DNA of 64,000 bases from Pseudomonas moorei (GTDB lineage Bacteria; Pseudomonadota; Gammaproteobacteria; Pseudomonadales; Pseudomonadaceae), in contig NZ_VZPP01000002.1 of the NCBI RefSeq assembly GCF_008801475.1, positions 480,087 to 544,086 of the forward strand, written 5' to 3'. Shown in pieces: positions 37,584 through 48,849 of the stretch. The first letter of the stretch is position 1. Each line of letters begins with the position of its first letter. The translations under genes and the position numbers were made by a program. The notes below the pieces were generated by a model. The model saw nothing but the letters and a program-made list of their open reading frames with translations. It was not told the DNA's origin and did no database searches.

Positions 37584-37616
37584 TAAAAAAACCGGCTATA
37601 TCAGCCGGTTTTTTTG
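37584..37616. terminator. Bidirectional terminator between gyrB and the acyltransferase gene
   Basis: An AACCGGCT/AGCCGGTT stem is flanked by A7 on the left and T7 on the right. It can end transcription from both convergent sides. The rest of 37617-37744 is AT-rich, with one DnaA box at 37731-37739 and no gene. Confidence 0.85.
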
Positions 37617-37744
37617 CGCCCGAAAAAAACTTATGCACGTTTTTCGGTTTTTTTGGCGTTTTTAAAATATCTATATAAATCAGTAAGTTAAAAACAATAT
37701 TCGACGCTTTTTGAACAAACGGTACACAGGTTATCCACAGAAGC

Positions 37745-38524
37745 TCAGACAGCCACTTGGTCATTGGCCAGTGGCGCTTGTGGAGCGGGTGGCAGCGAGC
37801 CCATTTCCCTTTGCATCTGCTCGTTCCAGGCCTGGACCCGATCATTCAGATCGGCAATGGATCGAGGTCCATTGCCTTCTGCATACATAGGGGCACCAAT
37901 GATCACGGTGATGACACCCTTCTTTTTCGCCCAACCGGTTTTCGGCCAGAACTTGCCGGCATTGTGCGCAATGGGCAGCACCGGCAGATCAGCATTCACC
38001 GCCAAAGCGGATCCGCCGCGGGAGAATTTGCCGATGGTGCCGTAAGGGACACGTGTACCTTCGGGAAAGATCAGCACCCAGACATTGTCCTTGAGTAGCT
38101 CGTCGCCTTTCTTCGCTACATGCTTGAGGGCGGCTTTCGGGTTGTCCCGGTCGATGGCAATCGGACGCAGCATGGCCATGGCCCAGCCGAAGAACGGCAC
38201 ATAGAGCAACTCACGCTTGAGCACCTGGCTCAAAGGTTCGAAGTAGGCCGAGAGAAAGAACGTCTCCCAGGTGCTCTGGTGGTTCGACTGAATCACACAG
38301 GGCCGGTCTGGTACGTTCTCGGCGCCCTTCACCTCGTAGCTGATACCCAGAAACACCTTGCTCAGCCACAAGGCGCAGCGACACCAATAAACGTTGATGA
38401 AGCGATAGCGCGCCTTGAACGGCAGAAATGGCGCGATAAAAAAGCTCAGGCTGCACCACAGCAAGGAGCTGGTGCCCAGCAGCAGGTAAAAGAGGAAGGT
38501 TCTGATGGCCTGCAGTATCGACAT
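37745..38524 (-). CDS. Lysophospholipid acyltransferase (PlsC/1-acylglycerol-3-phosphate acyltransferase family)
   Basis: A 259-residue membrane enzyme that puts an acyl chain on lysophosphatidic acid or a related lipid. An N-terminal hydrophobic helix is followed by the active motif NHQSTWE (HX4E where many PlsC have HX4D) and the FPEGTR substrate-binding motif. The ATG at 38524 (MSILQAIRTF) is chosen because it starts the membrane helix; an earlier ATG adds fifteen residues of no family match. It corresponds to PA0005 (called lptA in P. aeruginosa). It is the last gene of the leftward glyQ-glyS-gmhB run. Confidence 0.9.
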   Translation of the reverse strand: MSILQAIRTFLFYLLLGTSSLLWCSLSFFIAPFLPFKARYRFINVYWCRCALWLSKVFLGISYEVKGAENVPDRPCVIQSNHQSTWETFFLSAYFEPLSQVLKRELLYVPFFGWAMAMLRPIAIDRDNPKAALKHVAKKGDELLKDNVWVLIFPEGTRVPYGTIGKFSRGGSALAVNADLPVLPIAHNAGKFWPKTGWAKKKGVITVIIGAPMYAEGNGPRSIADLNDRVQAWNEQMQREMGSLPPAPQAPLANDQVAV

Positions 38525-38605
38525 GGCGACGTTTACCGTTACGGGCACTGCCCGACTGTTCAAGCGCACTCCCGAACATTCCCTGGTCAGGAGTTCGAGA
38601 GCGCT

Positions 38606-39139
38606 CTAATTGTTGATAAGTTCTGCGGCAATCGCCGCCAGATCGTCGAAAATCAAAGTGCCCACCGGCAGGCTCTTGCCCAAAGTCTTTTCGCCTTTTC
38701 CGGTCTTAACTAAAACTGGCTGAGAATCGACGGCTTTGGCGGCTTCCAGGTCACCGAGACTATCGCCGACGAACCATAGATTAGTCAGCGATACGTTGTA
38801 ATGTGCGGCGATGTTTTTCAACATCCCGGGTTTTGGCTTGCGGCAATCGCAGCCTTCGTCCGGCCCATGCGGGCAGTAGACGATCAAGCCGACTTCGCCG
38901 CCCTGCTCCGCCACCAGCGAGCGCAAGCGCTCGTGCATGGCGTCCAGGGTAGCGATGTCGTAATAGCCGCGAGCGATGCCGGACTGGTTGGTAGCCACCG
39001 CTACCGTCCAGCCGGCCTTGCTCAACTGCGCGATGGCTTCGATCGAACCGGGGAGCGGTATCCACTCCTCCACTGACTTGATGTAAGCGTCGGAGTCGTA
39101 ATTGATCACCCCGTCCCGATCGAGTATCAGCAGTTTCAA
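38606..39139 (-). CDS. gmhB: D-glycero-beta-D-manno-heptose-1,7-bisphosphate 7-phosphatase
   Basis: A 177-residue HAD-family phosphatase in ADP-heptose synthesis for the LPS inner core. The nucleophile motif is LILDRDGVIN, and the zinc-binding loop has CPHGPDEGCDCRKPKPG. I take TTG at 39139 as the start: GAGGGA lies six bases upstream and the HAD core begins at once. The start is 10 bases after the glyS stop. Confidence 0.92.
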   Translation of the reverse strand: MKLLILDRDGVINYDSDAYIKSVEEWIPLPGSIEAIAQLSKAGWTVAVATNQSGIARGYYDIATLDAMHERLRSLVAEQGGEVGLIVYCPHGPDEGCDCRKPKPGMLKNIAAHYNVSLTNLWFVGDSLGDLEAAKAVDSQPVLVKTGKGEKTLGKSLPVGTLIFDDLAAIAAELINN

Positions 39140-39149
39140 CAGCAGTCCC

Positions 39150-41204
39150 TCAGCCCAGCAATGAAATATCGGCGACGCCGAGGAACAGTCCCCGCAGACG
39201 CGCCAGCAACGCATAACGGTTGGCGCGAACTTTCGCGTCTTCCGCGTTGACCATCACGGCTTCGAAGAACGCATCCACCGGCTCGCGCAAGGCGGCCAGG
39301 CGTGCCAGGGATTCGCTGTACTGACGCGCTGCAGCCATCGGTTGAACAGCCTGGTCTGCCTGCTGGATCGCCGAGTACAGGGAGAACTCGTTGGCATTGT
39401 CGAAGTACTTGGCTTCCACGACGGTCGGCACGGAGCCTTCCACTTTGCTCAGCAGATTCGAAACGCGTTTGTTCACCGCGGCCAGGGCAGCGGCTTCCGG
39501 TAACTTGCGGAAGGCTTCCACCGCTTGTACGCGCTGGTCGAAGTCCAGGGCCGAACCCGGCTTCAGGGCGCGCACCGACAGGTAGGTCGCGACGTCGACA
39601 CCTTCGTCCTCATAACGAGCACGCAGACGGTCGAAGATGAACTCCAGTACCACGTCGTTCAGGCCGCTAGCCTTGACCTTGGCACCGAACGCATTCACGG
39701 CGAAAGCCACGGCGTCGGTCAGGTCGAGGTCGAGTTTCTTGTCGATCAGGATGCGCAATACGCCCAATGCGGCACGGCGCAAGGCATACGGATCTTTACT
39801 GCCGGTTGGCAGCATGCCGATGCCGAAAATACCGACCAGGGTATCCAGTTTGTCAGCGATGGCCACGGCCGCACCGGTCAGGGTGGTCGGCAGCTCGGCG
39901 CCGGCACCGCGAGGCATGTATTGCTCGTTCAGCGCCAGTGCAACGTCTTCCGGCTCGCCATCGTTGAGGGCGTAATAGTAGCCGGCGACACCCTGCATCT
40001 CCGGGAACTCGCCGACCATTTCGGTCGCCAGGTCGCACTTGGACAGCAGGCCTGCGCGGGCAGCCCACGCGGCGTTGCCGCCGATGCGCTGAGCGATGAA
40101 CGCAGCCAGTTTGGAAACACGTTCGGCCTTGTCATAGACGCTGCCGAGTTTTTCCTGGAACACCACGTTTTGCAGGCGCAGGTTGAAGTCTTCGAGTTTC
40201 TGCTTCTTGTCTTGCTTGAAGAAGAACTCGGCGTCGGTCAGGCGTGGGCGAACCACTTTCTCGTTACCGGCGATGATCTGCTGCGGGTCCTTGCTCTCGA
40301 TGTTGGCCACGGTAATGAAGCGTGGCAGCAACTTGCCGTCGGCATCCAGCAGGCAGAAATACTTCTGGTTGTCCTGCATGGTGGTGATCAAGGCTTCTTG
40401 CGGCACTTCAAGGAAGCGCTCTTCGAACGAGCACACCAGCGGCACCGGCCATTCAACCAGCGCGGTCACTTCGTCGAGCAGGTCCGGCGGCACGATCGCG
40501 GTGCCTTCCTGACGGGTTGCCAGCTCTTCGGTGCGCTTGCTGATGATGTCGCGACGCTCGTTTGCGTCAGCCAGGACGTAAGCGGCGCGCAGGTCAGCCA
40601 GGTAGCTGGACGGCGAACCGATGCGCACGCTTTCCGGATGGTGGAAGCGATGACCACGGGAATCGCGGCCGGCCTTCTGGGCGAGGATGGTGCAGTCGAT
40701 GATCTGGTCACCGAGCAGCATTACCAGCCATTGGGTCGGGCGAACGAATTCTTCCTTGCGAGCCCCCCAGCGCATACGCTTGGGAATCGGCAGGTCATTC
40801 AGGGAGTCTTCGACGATGGTCGGCAGCAGGCTCGCGGTCGGCTTGCCGGCGATGTTTTGGCTGTAGCGCAGTTTCGGGCCGCTCTGATCGATTTCGCTCA
40901 GGTCGACGCCGCACTTCTTGGCAAAGCCCAGTGCCGCTTGGGTCGGATTGCCTTCGGCATCGAACGCGGCCTGACGTGGCGGGCCATCGAGGTTGATGCT
41001 GCGATCGGGCTGCTGAGTGGCCAGCGAGGTGATCAGCACGGCCAGACGACGTGGCGCGGCATAAACGGTTTTGGTCTCGTAGTTCAGGCCGGCCGCTTGC
41101 AGGCCCTTGTCGATACCGGCCAGAAACGCTTCGGCCAGGGTGTTCAGGGCTTTGGGTGGCAGTTCTTCAGTGCCCAGTTCAACCAGAAAATCCAGAGCAC
41201 TCAT
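39150..41204 (-). CDS. glyS: Glycyl-tRNA synthetase beta subunit
   Basis: A 684-residue large subunit of the bacterial alpha2beta2 GlyRS, which binds tRNA. The N-terminus [16 protein letters not shown] is the family signature, and the C-terminal anticodon-binding domain is intact. It overlaps the glyQ stop by four bases (ATGA type), so the two subunits are translationally coupled. Confidence 0.98.
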   Translation of the reverse strand: MSALDFLVELGTEELPPKALNTLAEAFLAGIDKGLQAAGLNYETKTVYAAPRRLAVLITSLATQQPDRSINLDGPPRQAAFDAEGNPTQAALGFAKKCGVDLSEIDQSGPKLRYSQNIAGKPTASLLPTIVEDSLNDLPIPKRMRWGARKEEFVRPTQWLVMLLGDQIIDCTILAQKAGRDSRGHRFHHPESVRIGSPSSYLADLRAAYVLADANERRDIISKRTEELATRQEGTAIVPPDLLDEVTALVEWPVPLVCSFEERFLEVPQEALITTMQDNQKYFCLLDADGKLLPRFITVANIESKDPQQIIAGNEKVVRPRLTDAEFFFKQDKKQKLEDFNLRLQNVVFQEKLGSVYDKAERVSKLAAFIAQRIGGNAAWAARAGLLSKCDLATEMVGEFPEMQGVAGYYYALNDGEPEDVALALNEQYMPRGAGAELPTTLTGAAVAIADKLDTLVGIFGIGMLPTGSKDPYALRRAALGVLRILIDKKLDLDLTDAVAFAVNAFGAKVKASGLNDVVLEFIFDRLRARYEDEGVDVATYLSVRALKPGSALDFDQRVQAVEAFRKLPEAAALAAVNKRVSNLLSKVEGSVPTVVEAKYFDNANEFSLYSAIQQADQAVQPMAAARQYSESLARLAALREPVDAFFEAVMVNAEDAKVRANRYALLARLRGLFLGVADISLLG

Positions 41205-42154
41205 TGTGCAGCCTCCAGCTTGGCCAGTACTTCATCACGCAGGTCCGGGGTTGCCATCGGGAAGCCCAGCTTGGCGCGAGCCAGCAGGTAGGCTTGCGCC
41301 ACGGAACGCGCCAGGGTGCGCACACGCAGAATGTATTGCTGACGCGCGGTTACCGAGATTGCCCGGCGCGCATCCAGCAGGTTGAAGGTATGGGAGGCCT
41401 TCAACACCATTTCGTAGCTCGGCAACGGCAGCGGCTGGTCGAGTTCGATCAGGCGCTTGGCTTCGCTTTCATAGAAATCGAACAGCTCGAACAGCTTCTC
41501 GACGTTGGCGTGTTCGAAGTTGTAGGTCGACTGCTCCACTTCGTTCTGGTGGAACACGTCGCCGTAGGTCACTTTGCCGAACGGACCGTCAGCCCAGACC
41601 AGGTCGTAGACCGAGTCCACGCCCTGCAGGTACATGGCCAGACGTTCCAGGCCGTAAGTGATCTCGCCCGTCACCGGGTAGCACTCGATGCCGCCCGCTT
41701 GCTGGAAGTAAGTGAACTGCGTCACTTCCATGCCGTTGAGCCAGACTTCCCAGCCCAGACCCCAGGCGCCGAGGGTCGGCGATTCCCAGTTATCTTCGAC
41801 GAAGCGGATGTCGTGCACCAATGGGTCCAGGCCCACGTGCTTGAGGGAGCCCAGGTACAGCTCCTGGAAGTTGTCCGGGTTCGGCTTCAGGACTACCTGG
41901 AACTGGTAGTAGTGCTGCAGTCGGTTCGGGTTTTCGCCATAGCGGCCGTCAGTCGGGCGACGGCTTGGCTGCACATAGGCGGCGTTCCAGGTTTCCGGGC
42001 CAATGGCGCGCAGGAATGTTGCGGTGTGGAAAGTGCCGGCGCCTACTTCCATATCGTAGGGCTGAAGTACCACACAACCTTGCTCGGCCCAGTATTGCTG
42101 GAGGGCGAGGATCAAGTCTTGGAAGGTACGCACGGCTGGCGTAGGCTGGCTCAC
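41201..42154 (-). CDS. glyQ: Glycyl-tRNA synthetase alpha subunit
   Basis: A 317-residue catalytic class II subunit with [19 protein letters not shown] and the [19 protein letters not shown] motif 2 region. The GTG at 42154 ([15 protein letters not shown] follows), with AGGTGA seven bases upstream, fits the family start; the frame extends 44 codons upstream over the divergent tag gene. Confidence 0.97.
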   Translation of the reverse strand: MSQPTPAVRTFQDLILALQQYWAEQGCVVLQPYDMEVGAGTFHTATFLRAIGPETWNAAYVQPSRRPTDGRYGENPNRLQHYYQFQVVLKPNPDNFQELYLGSLKHVGLDPLVHDIRFVEDNWESPTLGAWGLGWEVWLNGMEVTQFTYFQQAGGIECYPVTGEITYGLERLAMYLQGVDSVYDLVWADGPFGKVTYGDVFHQNEVEQSTYNFEHANVEKLFELFDFYESEAKRLIELDQPLPLPSYEMVLKASHTFNLLDARRAISVTARQQYILRVRTLARSVAQAYLLARAKLGFPMATPDLRDEVLAKLEAAQ

Positions 42155-42235
42155 GAAATTCACCTGTTTCTTGGGCTGCGATTTAAAGAGCGGGAGTATA
42201 CCCGATTCGTTGCTGCGCACGCCCCCTGGAGCCTT

Positions 42236-42793
42236 ATGCCACGCTGCTTTTGGTGTTCCGAAGATCCGCTGTACATGGCTTATCACGATCAGGAGTGGGG
42301 CACGCCGCTACGCGATGCGCAGGGATTGTTCGAGTTGCTTTTGCTCGAAGGGTTCCAGGCCGGGCTTTCCTGGATCACCGTATTGCGCAAACGCGAACAC
42401 TATCGCCGGGTGCTGTATGGCTTTGACGTGCAGCGCGTGGCCCAGATGAGTGATGCTGAAATCGATGATCTGATGCTCGATCCGGGCATCATTCGCAATC
42501 GCCTCAAGCTCAACGCGGCCCGGCGCAACGCCCAGGCCTGGCTGGCGCTGGAAGACCCTGTCGAGCTTCTCTGGTCATATGTCGGCGGTGTTCCGAAGGT
42601 CAATCATTTCAAGGATCGCACCGAAGTCCCGGCCATCACACCCGAGGCGGTGGAGATGAGCAAAGGCCTGAAAAAGGCCGGCTTCACCTTCGTAGGCCCG
42701 ACCATTTGCTACGCGCTGATGCAGGCTTCGGGCATGGTCATGGATCACACCCGCGATTGCGACCGCTACGCGCAGCTGGCGAACGGCGGTTAG
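42236..42793 (+). CDS. tag: DNA-3-methyladenine glycosylase I
   Basis: A 185-residue repair enzyme that removes 3-methyladenine. The zinc ligands lie in MPRCFWC and near the C-terminal DHTRDCDRY, and [17 protein letters not shown] and [11 protein letters not shown] are family signatures. The start is ATG at 42236 with GGAG four bases upstream. It is divergent from glyQ and is followed 40 bp later by the acyltransferase gene. Confidence 0.95.
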   Translation: MPRCFWCSEDPLYMAYHDQEWGTPLRDAQGLFELLLLEGFQAGLSWITVLRKREHYRRVLYGFDVQRVAQMSDAEIDDLMLDPGIIRNRLKLNAARRNAQAWLALEDPVELLWSYVGGVPKVNHFKDRTEVPAITPEAVEMSKGLKKAGFTFVGPTICYALMQASGMVMDHTRDCDRYAQLANGG

Positions 42794-42833
42794 AATAGCC
42801 GCCTCGCGCACAGCACAAGATCAGGAGTGACCT

Positions 42834-43721
42834 GTGGATAAGTTTAAAGGCGCCTTGCTGGTAGGCGCTCTGCGGTTGTTTGCCCTGCTCCCGTGGCGGG
42901 CGGTGCAGGCTGTCGGCTCGGCGATTGGCTGGGTGATGTGGAAAACCCCTAACCGTTCACGCGACGTGGTGCGGATCAACCTGTCCAAATGCTTTCCGGA
43001 GATGGACCCCGCCGAACGTGAGCGTCTGGTGGGCCAGAGTCTGAAAGACATCGGCAAGTCACTGACAGAAAGCGCCTGCGCCTGGATCTGGCCAGCCCAA
43101 CGCTCCATCGACCTGGTGCGCGAAGTTGAAGGCCTCGACATTTTGAAAGACGCCCTGGCCTCCGGCAAAGGCGTGGTCGGCATCACCAGTCACTTGGGCA
43201 ACTGGGAAGTGCTCAACCACTTTTATTGCAGCCAGTGCAAACCGATCATTTTCTACCGCCCGCCGAAATTGAAGGCGGTGGATGAATTGCTGCAAAAGCA
43301 GCGGGTGCAACTGGGCAACAAAGTGGCCGCTTCCACCAAGGAAGGCATCCTCAGCGTCATCAAGGAAGTGCGCAAAGGCGGTGCAGTGGGCATCCCCGCC
43401 GACCCGGAACCGGCCGAATCCGCCGGGATCTTCGTGCCGTTCTTCGCCACCCAGGCTTTGACCAGCAAATTCGTGCCGAACATGCTCGCGGGCGGCAAAG
43501 CGGTCGGTGTGTTCCTGCACGCCCTGCGTCTGCCAGACGGTTCGGGCTATAAAGTGATCCTCGAAGCCGCGCCAGAGGCCATGTACAGCACTGACACCGA
43601 GGAATCCTGTGCCGCCATGAGCAAGGTGGTTGAGCGCTATGTGCGGGCGTATCCGAGCCAGTACATGTGGAGCATGAAACGCTTCAAGAAGCGCCCGCCA
43701 GGTGAAGAGCGCTGGTATTGA
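42834..43721 (+). CDS. htrB: Lipid A biosynthesis acyltransferase (LpxL/HtrB family)
   Basis: A 295-residue inner-membrane enzyme that adds a secondary acyl chain to lipid A. The HX4E catalytic motif is HLGNWE (residues about 120-125), after an N-terminal membrane helix. It matches PA0011 by position. The start is GTG at 42834. This codon lies inside an exact DnaA-box sequence (42833-42841), so the start region is shared between coding and a possible protein-binding site. Confidence 0.92.
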   Translation: MDKFKGALLVGALRLFALLPWRAVQAVGSAIGWVMWKTPNRSRDVVRINLSKCFPEMDPAERERLVGQSLKDIGKSLTESACAWIWPAQRSIDLVREVEGLDILKDALASGKGVVGITSHLGNWEVLNHFYCSQCKPIIFYRPPKLKAVDELLQKQRVQLGNKVAASTKEGILSVIKEVRKGGAVGIPADPEPAESAGIFVPFFATQALTSKFVPNMLAGGKAVGVFLHALRLPDGSGYKVILEAAPEAMYSTDTEESCAAMSKVVERYVRAYPSQYMWSMKRFKKRPPGEERWY

Positions 43722-43748
43722 AACAATTGGCACAGTCTGTGGATAACT

Positions 43749-43843
43749 GTAGCGAGCCTGCTCGCGATGGACCTGAGGGCACCACGGGGAATCAGACTTT
43801 CCGCGTCATCGTTCACGACCATCGCGAGCAGGCTCGCTCCTAC
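43749..43843. repeat. REPIN: inverted pair of REP palindromes (type 1)
   Basis: GTAGCGAGCCTGCTCGCGAT at the left is mirrored by ATCGCGAGCAGGCTCGCTCC at the right, with about 48 bp between. This is the REP type most common in P. fluorescens-group genomes. Confidence 0.9.
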
Positions 43844-43878
43844 AAGTTATTCACAACACGTTCATAAGGGCGCAGTAG

Positions 43879-44118
43879 ATGTCCGAACACCGTAAATCAT
43901 TTCGCATCAAGATCAGTCACGAAACCGTTGGTGAATGCCTGGGCCAGACGCGCAACCTGTCGACCACGGGCGTCTACGTCAAGCATCCGGCATTGTCGGC
44001 TCTACCCAGGGGCGCGGTGGTTTACGGGCAGGTGCAGGACTTGCCCACAGGCGCGCCGCGTGTGCGCATGGAAGTGGTGCAAGTGGATGCCGAAGGCATT
44101 GGTTTGCGTTATCTCTGA
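43879..44118 (+). CDS. PilZ-domain protein
   Basis: A 79-residue single-domain PilZ protein. Basic HRKSFR near the N-terminus and NLSTTGVYVK correspond to the RxxxR and (D/N)xSxxG motifs that bind c-di-GMP. It may act as a c-di-GMP receptor; the target is unknown. It is the PA0012 equivalent by position. It stands alone between REP palindromes and a convergent TPR gene. Confidence 0.88.
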   Translation: MSEHRKSFRIKISHETVGECLGQTRNLSTTGVYVKHPALSALPRGAVVYGQVQDLPTGAPRVRMEVVQVDAEGIGLRYL

Positions 44119-44433
44119 TCAGTGCGCGTGACGATCCAGCTTTTTCAGGAACACCGTCATTTCCTTCTCGGCCTGTTTGTCGCCATGGGCTTTGGCGGCT
44201 TCCTGGCCTTGCTCCCAAGCGTGGCGCGCAGCCGGATAGTCCGCCAGCGCCAGGTGGGCTTTGCCCAATAGCTTCCATGCTGCCGAATACTTCGGATCAA
44301 TCTCGACGCAACGCTGGAAATGTTCCACAGCCTTGGCGTTCTCCCCCAGATCCAGGTAACCCTTGCCCAGGCCGAAGCGCAGCAATGAGTTATCCACACC
44401 CTTGGCGAGCATTTTTTCCAGGGATTCGATCAT
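44119..44433 (-). CDS. Tetratricopeptide repeat protein
   Basis: A 104-residue protein made mostly of TPR helices: LRFGLGKGYLDLGENAKAVE, then AAWKLLGKAHLALADYPAAR. It is likely a small protein-protein interaction module. The ATG at 44433 (MIESLEKMLAKG) has AGGAA seven bases upstream; the longer open frame runs into a REP repeat and is rejected. Its stop abuts the convergent PilZ gene stop (adjacent bases). Confidence 0.87.
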   Translation of the reverse strand: MIESLEKMLAKGVDNSLLRFGLGKGYLDLGENAKAVEHFQRCVEIDPKYSAAWKLLGKAHLALADYPAARHAWEQGQEAAKAHGDKQAEKEMTVFLKKLDRHAH

Positions 44434-44491
44434 GGGTGGATTCCTTGCATGAGGAGTGTCAGAGGACGTTATTTGTATCTTTGAAACCGCC

Positions 44492-44582
44492 ATCGCTGGC
44501 AAGCCAGCTCCCACTGGGTTTTCAGATGTACATGACGTTTGTGAACAATCGAAAAAATTGTGGGAGCTGGCTTGCCAGCGAT
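44492..44582. repeat. REPIN: inverted pair of REP palindromes (type 2)
   Basis: ATCGCTGGCAAGCCAGCTCC is mirrored by GGAGCTGGCTTGCCAGCGAT. It is a different REP sequence from the pair at 43749. Confidence 0.9.
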
Positions 44583-44609
44583 CGGGGCCCGTACAGCCGC
44601 TGCAAAACC

Positions 44610-45983
44610 TCAGAAAAAGCTCAGCCCCACATGGAACAGTTTTTCCACATCACGAATATGCTTCTTATCCACAAGGAACAAAATCACATGGTCCCCCGCC
44701 GCGATCACCGTGTCATCGTGGGCAATGATCACTTCTTCGTCGCGGATGATCGCCCCGATGGTAGCGCCCGGCGGCAGGCCAATGTTCTCGATGGCTTTGC
44801 CGATGACCTTGCTCGATTTCGCGTCGCCGTGGGCAATCGCCTCGATGGCTTCGGCGGCGCCCCGGCGCAGTGAGTGCACGCTGACGATGTCGCCGCGCCG
44901 CACGTGGGCCAGCAAGGTGCCGATGGTTGCCAGTTGCGGACTGATGGCGATGTCGATATCGCCGCCCTGGATCAGATCCACATACGCCGGGTTGTTGATG
45001 ATGGTCATCACCTTCTTCGCGCCCAGGCGTTTGGCCAGCAGTGAAGACATGATGTTGGCTTCGTCGTCGTTGGTCAGGGCCAGGAAGATGTCCGCGTCGG
45101 CGATGTTTTCTTCCATCAACAGGTCGCGGTCGGAGGCACTGCCCTGCAGCACGACGGTGCTGTCGAGGGTGTCCGAGAGATGGCGGCAGCGTGCCGGATT
45201 CATCTCGATGATCTTTACCTGGTAACGGCTTTCGATGGCTTCGGCCAGTCGCTCACCGATCTGCCCGCCGCCGGCGATGACGATGCGTTTGTAGGTCTCG
45301 TCGAGACGGCGCATTTCACTCATCACCGCGCGAATGTTCGCTTTGGCCGCGATGAAAAACACTTCGTCGTCCGCTTCGATCACCGTGTCGCCTTGGGGCA
45401 GGATCGGGCGATCGCGACGGAAGATGGCCGCCACGCGGGTTTCGACATTCGGCATGTGCTCGCGCAATTGCCGCAGTTGTTGACCCACCAGTGGCCCGCC
45501 GTAATAGGCCCGCACCGCGACCAGTTGTGCCTTGCCTTCGGCGAAGTCGATCACCTGCAAAGCACCCGGGTGCTGGATCAGGCGTTTGATGTAGTTGGTG
45601 ACCACTTGTTCCGGGCTGATCAGCACGTCCACCGGAATCGCGTCGTTATCGAACAGTTCGGAGCGCGTGAGGTACGCCGCTTCGCGTACGCGGGCGATTT
45701 TGGTGGGGGTGTGGAACAGGGTGTGGGCGACCTGGCAGGCGACCATGTTGGTCTCGTCACTGTTGGTCACGGCCACCAGCATGTCGGCGTCATCCGCTCC
45801 AGCCTGGCGCAGTACCGTCGGCAGTGAGCCGCGACCCTGGACCGTGCGGATGTCCAGGCGGTCGCCGAGATTGCGCAGGCGCTCGCCGTCGGTGTCGACC
45901 ACCGTGATGTCGTTGGCCTCGCTGGCCAGATGTTCCGCCAGCGAACCGCCGACCTGCCCCGCACCGAGGATGATGATTTTCAT
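44610..45983 (-). CDS. trkA: Trk system potassium uptake protein TrkA
   Basis: A 457-residue cytoplasmic regulatory subunit of the Trk K+ channel. It has two RCK units with NAD-binding motifs [13 protein letters not shown] (N-terminal) and [13 protein letters not shown] (about 240), each with a TrkA-C domain. It is the last gene of def-fmt-rsmB-trkA, 22 bp after rsmB. Confidence 0.97.
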   Translation of the reverse strand: MKIIILGAGQVGGSLAEHLASEANDITVVDTDGERLRNLGDRLDIRTVQGRGSLPTVLRQAGADDADMLVAVTNSDETNMVACQVAHTLFHTPTKIARVREAAYLTRSELFDNDAIPVDVLISPEQVVTNYIKRLIQHPGALQVIDFAEGKAQLVAVRAYYGGPLVGQQLRQLREHMPNVETRVAAIFRRDRPILPQGDTVIEADDEVFFIAAKANIRAVMSEMRRLDETYKRIVIAGGGQIGERLAEAIESRYQVKIIEMNPARCRHLSDTLDSTVVLQGSASDRDLLMEENIADADIFLALTNDDEANIMSSLLAKRLGAKKVMTIINNPAYVDLIQGGDIDIAISPQLATIGTLLAHVRRGDIVSVHSLRRGAAEAIEAIAHGDAKSSKVIGKAIENIGLPPGATIGAIIRDEEVIIAHDDTVIAAGDHVILFLVDKKHIRDVEKLFHVGLSFF

Positions 45984-46005
45984 CCAGTCACTCCATTGAA
46001 TCCGT

Positions 46006-47316
46006 TTAACCGCGCGCGGCGGCGATCTTGATCAGCTTGGCGTAATAGAAGCCGTCGTGTCCGCCTTCCTGCGCGAGCAATTGGCGACCATGGGGTTGCT
46101 TTATCCCGGCCGCGGTCGCGAGGTCCAGTTCACGGGCGCCCGGCGTGCGGGCAAGGAACGCTTCGATGACTTCGGTGTTCTCGGTCGGCAGTGTGGAGCA
46201 GGTGGCGTAGAGCAAAATGCCGCCGACCTCCAGGGTTTTCCACAGGGCATCCAGCAGCTCGCCTTGCAGCAGTGCCAGCGCGGCGATGTCATCGGGTTGG
46301 CGGGTGAGCTTGATGTCCGGATGACGACGAATCACGCCAGTGGCCGAGCACGGGGCGTCGAGCAGGATGCGCTGGAACGGCTTGCCATCCCACCAGGTGG
46401 CGGTGTCGCGACCGTCGGCGGCGATCAGCTCGGCGCTCAGGCCAAGGCGTTCGAGGTTTTCACGCACGCGGACCAGGCGTTTGGCTTCCAGATCCACGGC
46501 CACCACGCCTGCCAATGCCGGCTCGGCTTCAAGGATGTGGCAGGTTTTGCCACCCGGTGCACAGCAGGCGTCCAGCACCCGTTGACCGGGTGCGAGGTCA
46601 AGCAGATCGGCGGCCAGTTGCGCCGCTTCATCCTGCACGCTGATCCAGCCTTCGGCGAAACCGGGCAGGCTGCGCACGTCGGTGGCGGCGTCGAGGATGA
46701 TGCCGTCACGGCTGTAAAGGCACGCACTGGCGGCAATGCCGGCCTCGCTCAGCAAGCCGAGGTAGGCGTCGCGGGTGTGATGGCGACGATTCACGCGAAG
46801 GATCATCGGCGGGTGCGCGTTGTTCGCTGCGCAAATGGCTTCCCATTGCTCCGGCCAGAACGCCTTCAGGGATTTTTGCAGCCAGCGCGGGTGAGCGGTG
46901 CGCACCACCGGGTCGTGTTCCAGCTCCGCCAGCAGCGCTTCGCTTTCCCGTTGGGCGCGGCGTAGCACGGCGTTGAGCAAGGCTTTGGCCCAGGGTTTTT
47001 TCAGCTTGTCGGCGCAACCGACGGTCTCACCGATGGCGGCGTGGGCCGGCACACGGGTGTAGAGCAACTGGTAGAGGCCGACCAGCAACAAGGCTTCAAC
47101 ATCGGCGTCCGCTGCCTTGAAAGGCTTCTGCAACAGTTTGGCCGCCAGTGCCGACAACCGCGGCTGCCAGCGCGCGGTGCCGAACGCCAGGTCCTGGGTG
47201 AAACCGCGATCGCGATCTTCGACCTTGTCCATTTGCGTGGGCAGCGAACTGTTGAGTGAGGCTTTGCCGCTGAGAACAGCAGCCAGTGCCTTGGCGGCGG
47301 CCATACGCGGGTTCAT
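46006..47316 (-). CDS. rsmB: 16S rRNA (cytosine-5) methyltransferase RsmB
   Basis: A 436-residue enzyme that methylates C967 of 16S rRNA. An N-terminal NusB-like domain (about 1-140) is followed by a SAM-binding domain ([14 protein letters not shown]) and the two cysteines of the m5C family: DAPCSATG (motif IV) and ATCSTLP (catalytic motif VI). The start overlaps the fmt stop by four bases. Confidence 0.97.
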   Translation of the reverse strand: MNPRMAAAKALAAVLSGKASLNSSLPTQMDKVEDRDRGFTQDLAFGTARWQPRLSALAAKLLQKPFKAADADVEALLLVGLYQLLYTRVPAHAAIGETVGCADKLKKPWAKALLNAVLRRAQRESEALLAELEHDPVVRTAHPRWLQKSLKAFWPEQWEAICAANNAHPPMILRVNRRHHTRDAYLGLLSEAGIAASACLYSRDGIILDAATDVRSLPGFAEGWISVQDEAAQLAADLLDLAPGQRVLDACCAPGGKTCHILEAEPALAGVVAVDLEAKRLVRVRENLERLGLSAELIAADGRDTATWWDGKPFQRILLDAPCSATGVIRRHPDIKLTRQPDDIAALALLQGELLDALWKTLEVGGILLYATCSTLPTENTEVIEAFLARTPGARELDLATAAGIKQPHGRQLLAQEGGHDGFYYAKLIKIAAARG

Positions 47317-48272
47317 TGAGCGTCCGCCGTGTGACCGAGGACGGTGCCCACCGCGAATTTCTCACGACGGCTGTTGAACAAGTCGCTGAAGTTCAGCGCT
47401 TTGCCGCCGGGCAATTGCAGGCGTGTCAGGCACAGCGCCTGTTCACCACAGGCGACGATCAGCCCGTCCTTGCTGGCGCTAAGGATTTCACCCGGTGTGC
47501 CCTTCCCTTGCGCGAGGCTCGCGGCCAACACTTTCAGCGCTTCGCCATTCAAGGTGCTGTGAGTGATCGGCCATGGATTGAAGGCCCGGACCAGGCGTTC
47601 CAGCTCAATCGCCGGACGGGTCCAGTCAACGCGGGCTTCATCCTTGTTCAATTTGTGTGCATAGGTGGCGAGGTTGTCGTCCTGCACTTCGCCTTCCAGC
47701 GTGCCGGCAGCGAGGCCGGCAATGGCTTGAATCACCGCAGGCGGCCCCATTTCGGCCAGGCGATCGTGCAGGCTGCCGCCGGTGTCTTCGGCGCTGATCG
47801 GCGTGATGACCTTGAGCAACATCGGCCCGGTGTCGAGCCCCGCTTCCATGCGCATCACGGTCACGCCGCTTTCGGCGTCGCCCGCTTGCACGGCGCGCTG
47901 GATCGGCGCCGCACCGCGCCAGCGTGGCAGCAGCGAGGCGTGGCTGTTGATGCAGCCCAGACGCGGAATATCCAGCACCACTTGCGGCAGGATCAGGCCA
48001 TAGGCGACCACTACCATCAGGTCCGGTTTCAGTGCGGCCAGTTCAGCCTGGGCGTCTTCGTTGCGCAGCGTGGGCGGTTGCAGCACCGGGAGATTGTTTT
48101 CCAGAGCAAGCTGCTTGACCGGGCTCGGCATCAGCTTCTGCCCACGACCTGCCGGACGATCCGGTTGGGTGTAGACCGCAACGATCTCGTAAGGGCTGTT
48201 CAACAGGGCCTTGAGGTGTTCAGCGGCGAATTCCGGGGTGCCGGCAAAGACGATGCGCAGTGGCTCAGTCAT
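47313..48272 (-). CDS. fmt: Methionyl-tRNA formyltransferase
   Basis: A 319-residue enzyme that formylates initiator Met-tRNA. The N-terminal catalytic domain has [22 protein letters not shown] (conserved N and H) and AGLDTG. The ATG at 48272 ([15 protein letters not shown]) is the family start; a longer frame upstream overlaps def and is rejected. Confidence 0.97.
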   Translation of the reverse strand: MTEPLRIVFAGTPEFAAEHLKALLNSPYEIVAVYTQPDRPAGRGQKLMPSPVKQLALENNLPVLQPPTLRNEDAQAELAALKPDLMVVVAYGLILPQVVLDIPRLGCINSHASLLPRWRGAAPIQRAVQAGDAESGVTVMRMEAGLDTGPMLLKVITPISAEDTGGSLHDRLAEMGPPAVIQAIAGLAAGTLEGEVQDDNLATYAHKLNKDEARVDWTRPAIELERLVRAFNPWPITHSTLNGEALKVLAASLAQGKGTPGEILSASKDGLIVACGEQALCLTRLQLPGGKALNFSDLFNSRREKFAVGTVLGHTADAQ

Positions 48273-48342
48273 GAAGGGCTCTCTAGTGCAAAGCATCTTG
48301 AAAAGAAAAAGGCTTGCCGCAGCAAGCCTTTGAAGGAGGGCA

Positions 48343-48849
48343 TCAAGCGTTCTGGCGGTGGAGCTTTTCCAGTTTCTTCTTGATCCGGTCGCGTTTGAGC
48401 GTCGACAGGTAGTCAACGAACAATTTGCCGTTCAGGTGGTCGCATTCGTGCTGGATGCACACCGCGAGCAGTTCTTCGGCGATCAGTTCGTAAGGTTGGC
48501 CGTCGCGGTCCAGGGCCTTGACCTTGACTCGTTGCGGACGATCGACGTTTTCGTAGAAGCCCGGCACCGATAGGCAGCCTTCCTGATACTGACCCATGTC
48601 GTCGGTCAGGGGCTCGAGCTCAGGGTTGATGAACACGCGCGGTTCGGTGCGATCTTCGGAGAGGTCCATCACGACGATACGTTTGTGCACGTTGACCTGG
48701 GTCGCGGCGAGGCCGATGCCCGGTGCTTCATACATTGTTTCAAACATGTCATCGACCAACTGACGCACTTCGTCGTCCACTACGGCCACTGGTTTGGCGA
48801 TAGTGCGCAGGCGCGGATCAGGGAATTCGAGGATGTTTAAAATGGCCAT
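48343..48849 (-). CDS. def: Peptide deformylase
   Basis: A 168-residue metalloenzyme that removes the N-formyl group from new proteins, the partner step of fmt. All three motifs are present: [18 protein letters not shown] (metal cysteine) and QHECDHLNG (HExxH). It is the first gene of the leftward operon and divergent from the LysM gene. Confidence 0.98.
   Translation of the reverse strand: MAILNILEFPDPRLRTIAKPVAVVDDEVRQLVDDMFETMYEAPGIGLAATQVNVHKRIVVMDLSEDRTEPRVFINPELEPLTDDMGQYQEGCLSVPGFYENVDRPQRVKVKALDRDGQPYELIAEELLAVCIQHECDHLNGKLFVDYLSTLKRDRIKKKLEKLHRQNA

Noticed and set aside
39525..41291. Long plus-strand open frame opposite glyS
   Set aside because: Antisense to glyS; the sequence is rich in Gln, His and Val, as expected from reverse-strand codons.
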